NCBI GenBank assembly: GCA_017414505.1
Contig: JAFQLQ010000029.1
Location: forward strand, 1-64,000
Length of the DNA stretch: 64,000 nt
Source: Clostridia bacterium
GTDB taxonomy: Bacteria; Bacillota; Clostridia; UMGS1840; HGM11507
Reading direction: 5' to 3'
Shown here: positions 56,065 through 62,954 of the stretch, piece after piece
Layout of the letters: the number at the start of each line of letters is the position of its first letter
Position numbering within the stretch: position 1 is the stretch's first letter
Position numbers and translations under genes: made by a program
The notes under the pieces: model-generated
What the model saw: only the letters and a program-made list of their open reading frames with translations
Told to the model about the DNA's origin: nothing
The model's database searches: none

Positions 56065-56140
56065 TGCAAAAAGTTCTACCGTTTTTCTACCCAATTAAGC
56101 CTATTTTCCCAATTTCTTCTTGGATTTGTTAGTTTTAGGT

Positions 56141-56150
56141 TTAACGTTAA
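56141..56150. promoter_or_regulatory. LacI-type operator 3 (TTAACGTTAA)
   Basis: A perfect palindrome with centre exactly 86 bp from operator 2. It lies about 50 bp upstream of the XRE promoter, so it could serve looping or the XRE gene. Confidence 0.72.
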
Positions 56151-56195
56151 TTCTCCCATTTTTACAAAATTCTACCGTTTTTTAAGATTTTGGTA

Positions 56196-56225
56196 TTGAC
56201 AATGAAAAATATAAGATGTTATAAT
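56196..56225 (+). promoter_or_regulatory. Consensus sigma-A promoter of the XRE gene
   Basis: TTGACA (56196-56201) and TATAAT (56220-56225), both perfect hexamers, with an 18-bp spacer. It reads towards the XRE regulator start at 56267. Confidence 0.85.
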
Positions 56226-56266
56226 CAAACCGAAATATGCAGATAACGAAAGGATGTTTCTACATA

Positions 56267-56500
56267 ATGAAAGAAAAGAACTTTGAATTTGGCAATTACC
56301 TGTATGAACTGCGCCGTAAGCGAGGCATTTCCCAAAAAGAATTTGCGAAACAGCTTGGAATTACTGATAAAGCTATATCAAAATGGGAAAACGGAAGCTC
56401 CAGACCAACAACAGATAAGCTTGCAGCAATAGCTGCATTTTTCAATATATCCATCGACGATCTCCTTTCCTGCGGAAAGAATAATAATGAAAATGAGTAA
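56267..56500 (+). CDS. Small XRE-family helix-turn-helix regulator
   Basis: A 77-residue protein that is almost entirely a Cro/C1-type DNA-binding domain: LRRKRGISQKEFAKQLGIT with recognition helix DKAISKWENGSSRPTTDKL. The short acidic tail has no sensor domain. ATG 56267 is chosen because the sequence aligns from MKEKNFEFGNYLYELRRKRG; an ATG ten codons upstream would also be in frame. It has a perfect-hexamer promoter and its own terminator, so it is a single-gene unit. It sits between the GH88 regulatory region and LacI and may add a second layer of control; its target is unknown. Confidence 0.85.
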   Translation: MKEKNFEFGNYLYELRRKRGISQKEFAKQLGITDKAISKWENGSSRPTTDKLAAIAAFFNISIDDLLSCGKNNNENE

Positions 56501-56501
56501 C

Positions 56502-56533
56502 AAAAAGCTTGCAACAAAAATTGCAAGCTTTTT
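56502..56533. terminator. Bidirectional terminator between XRE and LacI genes
   Basis: AAAAAGCTTGCAA (56502-56514) and TTGCAAGCTTTTT (56521-56533) form a perfect 13-bp stem with a six-base loop, with A and T runs suited to both strands. It separates convergent genes. Confidence 0.9.
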
Positions 56534-56534
56534 A

Positions 56535-57542
56535 TCAATACAAATTCAAATCGGCAACAGTATCGCCCTCAAAAATCATTACAGGCAAAACCTTTTTTAC
56601 CGGATTTTTTCCGTTTATTTTTTCAATAAGCAAATCCACCGCTGTTATGGGAAGCTTATTTTCCGAAGAATCAATAGTAGTAAGCTTCGGGGTTACGGGA
56701 ATATTTTTACCTATATTTCCAAAACCTATAACCGAAACATCTCCGGGAACTGATTTTCCCTCTTTTTTCAGATAATCAATCACTTCAAGTGCAACCATAT
56801 CATCATAACACACAACCGCAGTACATTTTTCCATCTGTTTCATAACATTTCTTATCTGTTTTCTTCTGCTGTGTACATTTATGGGAAGATTACAAATCAT
56901 ATTACTGTCTATTTTTTTACCGTAGGTGTAAAACGCCGCTTCAATTCCGTTCAGTCTGCTTTCTCCCGTATAACTGTTTTTCTCACTGTTCATAACCATA
57001 ATGGAATTATGACCTTTTAAAAGAAGATGCTCAACCGCAATATATCCGCAGCGAAGTTCATCGTAGGTTACACTCAAATCGTCGCTGAATTCGCTAACGG
57101 TTCTTCCAAGTAAAACAAAAGGAATATTATGCCTGTACATAAGCTTAACGCTTTCGTTATTCTGCTGAATGGGAAGCAGGATAATTCCGTCTGCCTCTCT
57201 TCCTATCGCATCGGATACCGCATCGGTTTCCTTGGTAACTTCACCGTTTGTTATATACACATTAACGGTATAACCAAGCTGACCGGAATACACAATAATT
57301 TCATCCGAAATGGCAGAAAGCCACGGGTTTATCAAGTCGTCCACAATAAGAGCAAGCATATTGCTTTTACCCGAACGCAAAGACCTGGCAGAACCGTTGG
57401 TAACGTAGCCCATCTCTTTTATGCAGTCCTTTATGACCTTTCTTGTTGCCTCGGAAATTCGTCCCTTTCCGTTAACAACCATTGAAACGGTATTTATGGA
57501 ATAGCCGGTTTTTTCGGCAATATCTTTAAGCTTAACTCCCAT
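56535..57542 (-). CDS. LacI-family transcriptional regulator
   Basis: The start at ATG 57542 (335 residues, MGVKLKDIAEKTGYSI) follows GGAGTGGG; a longer frame to 57593 would begin inside the promoter. Residues 4-50 are the LacI helix-turn-helix (DIAEKTGYSINTVSMVVNGKG), then a hinge helix with SARSLRSGKS, whose leucine in this family inserts at the central CpG of the operator. Residues about 60-335 are the periplasmic-binding-like effector domain. It likely represses the GH88/lyase operon through the three TTAACGTTAA sites at 55969-56150, and is released by a saccharide product. No such site is at its own promoter, so it is probably not self-regulated through them. Confidence 0.92.
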   Translation of the reverse strand: MGVKLKDIAEKTGYSINTVSMVVNGKGRISEATRKVIKDCIKEMGYVTNGSARSLRSGKSNMLALIVDDLINPWLSAISDEIIVYSGQLGYTVNVYITNGEVTKETDAVSDAIGREADGIILLPIQQNNESVKLMYRHNIPFVLLGRTVSEFSDDLSVTYDELRCGYIAVEHLLLKGHNSIMVMNSEKNSYTGESRLNGIEAAFYTYGKKIDSNMICNLPINVHSRRKQIRNVMKQMEKCTAVVCYDDMVALEVIDYLKKEGKSVPGDVSVIGFGNIGKNIPVTPKLTTIDSSENKLPITAVDLLIEKINGKNPVKKVLPVMIFEGDTVADLNLY

Positions 57543-57575
57543 TTTCCCACTCCGATAAGTTTTATTTTCGTTTTT

Positions 57576-57604
57576 ATTATATACAAAATGCACGGTTTTG
57601 TCAA
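57576..57604 (-). promoter_or_regulatory. Consensus sigma-A promoter of the LacI gene
   Basis: On the minus strand TTGACA (57599-57604), a 17-bp spacer and TATAAT (57576-57581): perfect consensus in both hexamers and ideal spacing. It lies just after the terminator at 57622-57657. Confidence 0.9.
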
Positions 57605-57614
57605 CTTTATAAAA

Positions 57615-57657
57615 AGTAAAAAGCTGTCAAAATGCTTTGTTTAGCATTTTGACAGCT
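57615..57657 (-). terminator. Rho-independent terminator of cluster C
   Basis: A perfect 15-bp stem (57622-57636 with 57643-57657; AGCTGTCAAAATGCT and its complement) with a six-base loop, followed on the minus strand by TTTTTACTTTTT. It ends transcription 12 bases after the stop at 57669. Confidence 0.9.
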
Positions 57658-57668
57658 ATTTTCACATT

Positions 57669-58445
57669 TTATTTATTCTTAAGACTTTTGCCTTCCCATT
57701 CTCTGGGCGGAATTATCCCCATAATATCCGCAATGGTGGGCGCTATATCAAGAATACTTACATTTTCCAGTTCTTTTCCGGCAATAAAATCTTCACCGTA
57801 ATAAAACATGGGAATAGTCATATCCTCCGGTTCATCCGTTCCGTGAGTTCTTTCGTGACCGCCGTGGTCTGCTGTAACTATAACGGTATATTCCTCGCCA
57901 ACCGTTTCGATTACCTTTTTTACATTATCTATTGCACAGCTTATGTAATCAAGGTAGGTTTCGCTCATCCAGCCTGCATCGTGTCCGCCTTTTTCATCGG
58001 TTTCAACCATATAAAGAAATACAAAATCAGGGCTTGCAAGCTTTATATAATTAAGTGCTCTTTCGGTAAGCATTCCATCGGTATGTTCAAAAGAATATGC
58101 ATTTATATATTCCGATGCGATTAAAGAACCCGGTCTGCCTATATCTCTTAAGTTTTCCCAGCCGTAATACATTGCGCATTTTTTATTATTGGCTTTAAGC
58201 TCCTCAAACAAGCCTTTTACAGGTCTTACGGGAACAACATAATCATTGGAAAGTGTTCCGTGTCTCTGAGGCGGTACACTATGAAACATAGATAAATGAC
58301 AAGGCAGCGTAACAGACGGAAACACTGTTTTTGCATTAAAAGTGTAAGATGATTTTTTGGTTAATTCTTTTAAGAAATCATTGTTACATTGGCGAAGTCC
58401 GTCCGGTCGCATTCCGTCAATAGAAATTAATATTACTTTTTTCAT
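57669..58445 (-). CDS. Alkaline-phosphatase-superfamily hydrolase (phosphodiesterase/nucleotide pyrophosphatase type)
   Basis: A 258-residue cytoplasmic protein. It has the metal-binding marks of the superfamily: D10 in LISIDGMRPD, the nucleophile T46 in FPSVTLPCH, then VETDEKGGHDAGW and ADHGGHERTHG, which supply Asp and His ligands for two zinc ions. Thr rather than Ser or Cys as nucleophile points to a phosphodiesterase/pyrophosphatase rather than a sulfatase. It is shorter than most family members (usually 400 or more). It is the last gene of cluster C. The substrate is unknown; a phosphorylated glycan or sugar nucleotide is possible. The start follows AGAGG. Confidence 0.78.
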   Translation of the reverse strand: MKKVILISIDGMRPDGLRQCNNDFLKELTKKSSYTFNAKTVFPSVTLPCHLSMFHSVPPQRHGTLSNDYVVPVRPVKGLFEELKANNKKCAMYYGWENLRDIGRPGSLIASEYINAYSFEHTDGMLTERALNYIKLASPDFVFLYMVETDEKGGHDAGWMSETYLDYISCAIDNVKKVIETVGEEYTVIVTADHGGHERTHGTDEPEDMTIPMFYYGEDFIAGKELENVSILDIAPTIADIMGIIPPREWEGKSLKNK

Positions 58446-58475
58446 AATTTTTACCTCTGCATTTTTATATCACAT

Positions 58476-59702
58476 TTAGTCAAGAGCAAATTCCAGATTA
58501 CTTTCTTTTTTCTCATAAAGAACCCATTTACCACCTGTGAAATCAGGAACGCCAACGGGGATTCCGCCATTTGCTATGGATTCCTCGGACAGGGCGGTTA
58601 TGCTCATCCAGGTTGCCGCATCGTAAACGTCAATAGGAGGCAAAGCTTTTTTCTGAGCAGATTCAAAAAATGCGGAAAGCACCATAAAATCCATTCCGTC
58701 GTGACCTGCTTCCTTGGCTTTCTGTCCGTATTTCTGCCACAGAGGATGCTTATATTCTTCTCTTACTTTTTCGCCTTTACCCCAGTATTTTTTACTGTCA
58801 AAATGCTCGGTATCAACACCGTCGATAAACAGCATATCGCCATCCTCAAAATATGCTCCCTTTGTGCCTCTTACAGTAAAGCCTCTTGAATAGCAACGGG
58901 GCAAAGTGGTATCAAGAGTAAGCACAACTGTTGAACCGTCTGCACAAGTGATAACAGTTGTTACAATATCGCCCTGTGCAAACTTTTTATCTGTAAGATG
59001 GGGATATTTTTCTGCATTTTCTTTTATATAAGCTTCCATTCCTCTGCTTTTTGATGAGAAGGAGGAAAGACTTACAATTCTGTTTCCTCTGTTTATATTA
59101 AGCACCTTTGCGATGGGCCCGAATTCGTGAGTGGGATAGTTTTCGCAGTTTCTTGTAAGGTAGTTTCTTAATCTGTAATGACGGTTTTCAATTCCGCCTG
59201 CAACTTCCTCTCTTAAATCATGACAGTAACCGCCGCTGCAATGAACAACCTCTCCCAGAATACCCTGACGTGCCATATGTAAAACTGCAAGTTCTGTCTG
59301 ACCGTAACAGCAGTTTTCAAGCATCATACAGGGAACTTTTGTTCTTTCATATGCTTCAACAAGACGGAAGCAATCATTAACAGAATATGCTCCGCCAACC
59401 TCAACGCCAACATATTTACCTGCTTCCATTGATGCAATTGCAAGCTCAACGTGGCTTTCCCACGCAGAAAAAATCATAACCGCTTCCACATTTTCGCAAT
59501 TTATAAGCTCATAGGCATCAGTCGTAACAAAAGCATCTGTGCCTTTTTTCTCCTTTATTAAAGCCGCTCCTTCCTGCGCTCTGTCTTCATACAAATCGCA
59601 AACGGCAACAACTTCAACATTATCGCACATATTAAGAATAGGTTTAAGCATAGATATTCCTCTGCAGCCCATTCCGATACATCCAACCTTTAATTTTTCC
59701 AT
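58476..59702 (-). CDS. Gfo/Idh/MocA-family oxidoreductase, GH109-like
   Basis: The start at ATG 59702 (408 residues) lies seven bases after AGGAG; the ATG two codons earlier abuts that site. The N-terminal NAD-binding domain has VGCIGMGCRGISM and the cofactor-holding VCDLYEDRA. The segments LENCCYGQTELAVLHMARQG and NYPTHEFGPIAKVLNINRG resemble GH109 enzymes, which hydrolyse alpha-N-acetylgalactosaminides by a transient NAD-dependent oxidation. The Tyr and His in these stretches are the likely catalytic residues. No signal peptide is present. It lies in a mannose/amino-sugar operon. A plain sugar dehydrogenase is the alternative; activity as a glycosidase is inferred. Confidence 0.75.
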   Translation of the reverse strand: MEKLKVGCIGMGCRGISMLKPILNMCDNVEVVAVCDLYEDRAQEGAALIKEKKGTDAFVTTDAYELINCENVEAVMIFSAWESHVELAIASMEAGKYVGVEVGGAYSVNDCFRLVEAYERTKVPCMMLENCCYGQTELAVLHMARQGILGEVVHCSGGYCHDLREEVAGGIENRHYRLRNYLTRNCENYPTHEFGPIAKVLNINRGNRIVSLSSFSSKSRGMEAYIKENAEKYPHLTDKKFAQGDIVTTVITCADGSTVVLTLDTTLPRCYSRGFTVRGTKGAYFEDGDMLFIDGVDTEHFDSKKYWGKGEKVREEYKHPLWQKYGQKAKEAGHDGMDFMVLSAFFESAQKKALPPIDVYDAATWMSITALSEESIANGGIPVGVPDFTGGKWVLYEKKESNLEFALD

Positions 59703-59712
59703 AATCATTCTC

Positions 59713-60222
59713 CTAAAGCTGTTTTTTTAGTACGCTGATAAATCCTCTCATAAAATAGGGTAAATCCTGCGGTCTTCTTGATGTAACAAGATTTTCGCAC
59801 ACCACTACCGGTTCATCAACATATATCGCACCTGCATTTATTATATCATCTTTAATACCCGGATAGCAAGTTGCTTTTTTATCAACTAATGCCTTAGCAG
59901 AAATTAAAAGCTGCTGACCGTGACATATCGATGCTATCGGTTTACCGGCTTTTGCAAACATACTTACTACTTCTACCGGCTTTTGCTCCTGTCTTAATTT
60001 TTCAGGCGCTGTTCCTCCGGGAAGTAAAAGTGCATCAAAATCATTTACATCAACATCGTTAATATCCATATCCACACCAATTTTCATCCAGTGTTTGCCG
60101 GAAATTTCTCCGCTTTTTGTAGATGCAACAGTTACATCAAAATCTTCTTCAAGAAGTCTGTAATACGGATAAAACATTTCTGAATCGTCGTAATTATCAT
60201 AGCTTATTATTAAAATACGCAT
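59713..60222 (-). CDS. DJ-1/PfpI-family protein
   Basis: The start at ATG 60222 (169 residues, MRILIISYDN) is preferred because GAGGTG, which includes the stop of the ROK gene, lies six bases upstream; a GTG start at 60231 is possible. The nucleophile is C100 in ASICHGQQLL, with the partner E15 in DSEMF and H101, as in YhbO/PfpI-type members. Family members act as glyoxalases, deglycases of glycated amines, or stress chaperones. Its place inside a sugar operon suggests removal of reactive carbonyls formed during sugar breakdown. That role is inferred. Confidence 0.82.
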   Translation of the reverse strand: MRILIISYDNYDDSEMFYPYYRLLEEDFDVTVASTKSGEISGKHWMKIGVDMDINDVDVNDFDALLLPGGTAPEKLRQEQKPVEVVSMFAKAGKPIASICHGQQLLISAKALVDKKATCYPGIKDDIINAGAIYVDEPVVVCENLVTSRRPQDLPYFMRGFISVLKKQL

Positions 60223-60227
60223 TATTA

Positions 60228-61106
60228 TCACCTCGTATATTTATTTCCTGATATCATAAGTCCTTTAAGCGCGGATTCGTCTATGCTTTCTGCCTTTAGA
60301 ACATTACACTCAGTTTCGCCAAGTCCACGCTTTATTCCTGCTTCCATAAGTTCAAAGGAATTTGAAACCTGACCACCAAGAATAACAGCTTCTGCATTAT
60401 ATTTCTTTACAAATTCCTTTAACATCTCTCCAAGCAAAAACCCTGTTTCATCAAAGGTTTTTTGTGCCTTTTCATCCGTTTTTGCAAGCAAAGACACATC
60501 TTTCGCAGAAAGCTCTTCGTCTTTTTTGCCGGAAATATTTTTATAATATTCTGCGATTCCCCGTCCGGAAACAAAATCCTCAAGAATTCTGCCCCTTGTG
60601 GGAAGATTAAAAACAATTTCGGCAGGGCCCTGATTTTCGTTGGTGTGGATTTTTCTGTCCAGCACAATTGCAAGACCAAGGCCGGTTCCTATTGTAACTC
60701 CAAGCAGATTTTTATAATTTCTTCCTGCTCCGAATTCCGTTTCGCCAACAAGAAACGAATTGGTATCCGAGCAAAACCACACGGGAACATTTATACCGCA
60801 GAATTCCTTGATTTCTTCCCTTAACGGTATTCCGTAAAGCGATGTAAACTTATGCTTCATATAGCTTGTTCCCGTTTCGTAGTCAAATGGGCCGGGAGTT
60901 GAAATTCCAATGCCGGTAATGTTACCGTCTGTAATATTTTTTGCGTGGTTTACCAGATTTTTATAACAGTTTAAAATATCGTTTTTTGTACCCGATGATT
61001 CTACGGGCATTTTAAAAACTTCCGTAAGCATATGCCCGTTTTTATCCACCAGAGCATATTTAAAAACTGTTCCCCCTGCATCTATTGCAAGAATCGCATC
61101 AGTCAT
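60228..61106 (-). CDS. ROK-family sugar kinase lacking the zinc motif
   Basis: The start at ATG 61106 (292 residues, MTDAILAIDAGGTVFK) has GAAGG upstream and overlaps the end of the isomerase gene by eight bases. The phosphate-binding loop is DAGGT (9-13), and the second ATP motif is GVTIGTGLGLAIVLDR (about 135-150). The usual ROK zinc site (a GH followed by CxCGxxGC) is missing: the region after the sugar-binding NENQGPAEI has no cysteine cluster. It lacks the helix-turn-helix of ROK repressors, so it is a kinase rather than a regulator. With the mannose-6-phosphate isomerase next to it, phosphorylation of mannose or a similar hexose is the best inference. Confidence 0.82.
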   Translation of the reverse strand: MTDAILAIDAGGTVFKYALVDKNGHMLTEVFKMPVESSGTKNDILNCYKNLVNHAKNITDGNITGIGISTPGPFDYETGTSYMKHKFTSLYGIPLREEIKEFCGINVPVWFCSDTNSFLVGETEFGAGRNYKNLLGVTIGTGLGLAIVLDRKIHTNENQGPAEIVFNLPTRGRILEDFVSGRGIAEYYKNISGKKDEELSAKDVSLLAKTDEKAQKTFDETGFLLGEMLKEFVKKYNAEAVILGGQVSNSFELMEAGIKRGLGETECNVLKAESIDESALKGLMISGNKYTR

Positions 61107-62928
61107 TTTCAAAACCTTCTTTAAGCATTGTTTTATGAATTATAACGGGGTTGTTTGTAAGATTTCTTATTCTGTATCTTCCAACCGATGCCGGAACTAC
61201 AACAATGTCAAGGAAGTTCTGTTTGTAGGAAAGCTCAGGGTTATCAATTGATTCGATAATTACCGACTGTCCGTTTACCAAAGAAAGTACGTGGAATTTA
61301 CCGTTGGTATCGTCTTCTATTTCTTTTTCAAATTCAAGATGTCTTAATGAGAAATATAAAAGCTCATGTTCTCCGAGGATTGTTTCTCTCCAGTCCTCGC
61401 CTTCTCTTACTGTTCTCGGAGCCTGAACAACATTGTTGTTTATCCAGGTGGTATTTCTTTCTTTTCTTAAAACATTTTCACCGTGGAAGGTATGAATAGG
61501 TCTCGGAACACCGTCGATATCCAGTCTTAAGTAGTCATACAATTTATAAGTATAGGAGCCGACAGTAAGACTTCCAATTTCCAGAATAAGCTGATTCTGA
61601 CCGGAAGCGTGTATTGTTCCTGCGGGAATCATTACCTGAACTCCCGGTTTGGATTCAACTGCGTTGATATATTTTTTGTAATCAATTACTGTATGATTTT
61701 TTTCGGAATCCTTTGCAAGAGCTAAAAATTCGTTGGGATCAATTTCGTCGTTAAAGCCAAGATAGGTTCTTGCGCCGTGCCCTGCTTCTACAATATAGTA
61801 GCTTTCGTCCTGTCTGCCGAATTCACCAAAGTTTTCTTTATTGTATTCAGCACCGGAATGAACCTGAATAGACATATTTCCCGAGCTGTGGAAAGTATCG
61901 TCGTAATTGAATCTGATGGGGAAAAATCCGTCGAACTTATCAACGCAGGCTTTACCCATAATTGCCTCATCCTGACACTGCAGGAAGGTATAGAAGGGCA
62001 TACTGATTTCGTCATCGCCTACTTTTACTCTTACGCTTACTTCCATAGGAATAAAATCGAACACCCACGCAATATTTTTCATACTGTCAACGTCTCTTAA
62101 TTTTTTAACGTACTGTCCGCCCCAAACTCCTTCTATATATACAGGTGTACACCTGAAAGGCATTTTCGCAAGAGATGACATTGCATCGTTAAAGCCTTCT
62201 TTCTGAAGCATTTTATATTCATTTGTGCTGTCTATGTAATAATCAATGCAGTTCAGTTTCATAAGCTCTTTTCTTAATAACAATGAAATATCAAAATCAA
62301 CATAATATGATCTTCTCATCATTAATTTAAAGGGCTTTGCAGATTTATCGCCAATATTTTTTGATCTTCCGCTTTTAGCTCTCAAAACTGCCTCTTTGGG
62401 GATAACATCAAGATATATAATTCTTGTATAAAACGCTCTTAATTCCTCAGAACAAGCAGAACCAAAGCCATAAACTATAACTGTGTTTCCTGCATTTTTG
62501 GCGTCCTTTATATCATTAATCATCTTTTTATATAATTCGGGATTGAAAATGCCTGCGTAACCCTCTTCAAATCTTTTACCAAAAAGAAGAACGGGATCTT
62601 TTTCTCTGTCCATAGGAAGATACGGTTCAAACTTTTTATCAAGCTCTTCGGAAGAAAGATAATAGTCTGCAACATCAATTACAACTACATTTTTGCCGGC
62701 AAGCTGAATTTTTCCTGAACACATATTAACAAGGGGCAAAAATTCTACTGAAGGATATCCTTCAAGAGCAAAAACTGCTCCGCCATTTATACCTGTAGCA
62801 TCATTTGCAATAACCTCTGCAACATTTGCAATGCCGCTTACAAAATTTTTAACCGTAGATTCTTTAAGCTTTGGCTTATTAAGTGCTGATAGCTCGTTAT
62901 ACGGGCTGGGATTAAACATAAAACTCAT
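61099..62928 (-). CDS. Class I mannose-6-phosphate isomerase-like protein with long N-terminal extension
   Basis: A 609-residue protein, much longer than typical ManA (about 310-400). The C-terminal half (about 310-609) is a cupin-type isomerase region, with metal-binding marks SIQVHSGAEYNKENFGEFGRQDESYYIVEAG and a later PAGTIHASGQNQLILEIG, as in mannose-6-phosphate isomerases (EC 5.3.1.8). Residues 1-200 resemble a nucleoside-kinase-like fold (VVVIDVADYYLSSEELDKKF and VIVYGFGSACSEELRAFY) but lack a P-loop, so a binding role is likelier than catalysis. It lies between a GH38 mannosidase and a ROK kinase, which supports conversion of mannose 6-phosphate to fructose 6-phosphate. The start follows AAAGGAG. 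Confidence 0.82.
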   Translation of the reverse strand: MSFMFNPSPYNELSALNKPKLKESTVKNFVSGIANVAEVIANDATGINGGAVFALEGYPSVEFLPLVNMCSGKIQLAGKNVVVIDVADYYLSSEELDKKFEPYLPMDREKDPVLLFGKRFEEGYAGIFNPELYKKMINDIKDAKNAGNTVIVYGFGSACSEELRAFYTRIIYLDVIPKEAVLRAKSGRSKNIGDKSAKPFKLMMRRSYYVDFDISLLLRKELMKLNCIDYYIDSTNEYKMLQKEGFNDAMSSLAKMPFRCTPVYIEGVWGGQYVKKLRDVDSMKNIAWVFDFIPMEVSVRVKVGDDEISMPFYTFLQCQDEAIMGKACVDKFDGFFPIRFNYDDTFHSSGNMSIQVHSGAEYNKENFGEFGRQDESYYIVEAGHGARTYLGFNDEIDPNEFLALAKDSEKNHTVIDYKKYINAVESKPGVQVMIPAGTIHASGQNQLILEIGSLTVGSYTYKLYDYLRLDIDGVPRPIHTFHGENVLRKERNTTWINNNVVQAPRTVREGEDWRETILGEHELLYFSLRHLEFEKEIEDDTNGKFHVLSLVNGQSVIIESIDNPELSYKQNFLDIVVVPASVGRYRIRNLTNNPVIIHKTMLKEGFEND

Positions 62929-62954
62929 TTGTAATATCTCCTTTTTAAGTAAAA

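Larger units (their letters stand above)
55954..56266. other. Regulatory region between GH88 and XRE genes
   Basis: This 313-bp gap holds three TTAACGTTAA-type sites with centres at 55973.5, 56059.5 and 56145.5, a minus-strand promoter for GH88, a plus-strand promoter for the XRE gene, and a direct repeat TTCTACCGTTTTT at 56074-56086 and 56170-56182. I see no coding frame. Confidence 0.8.
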
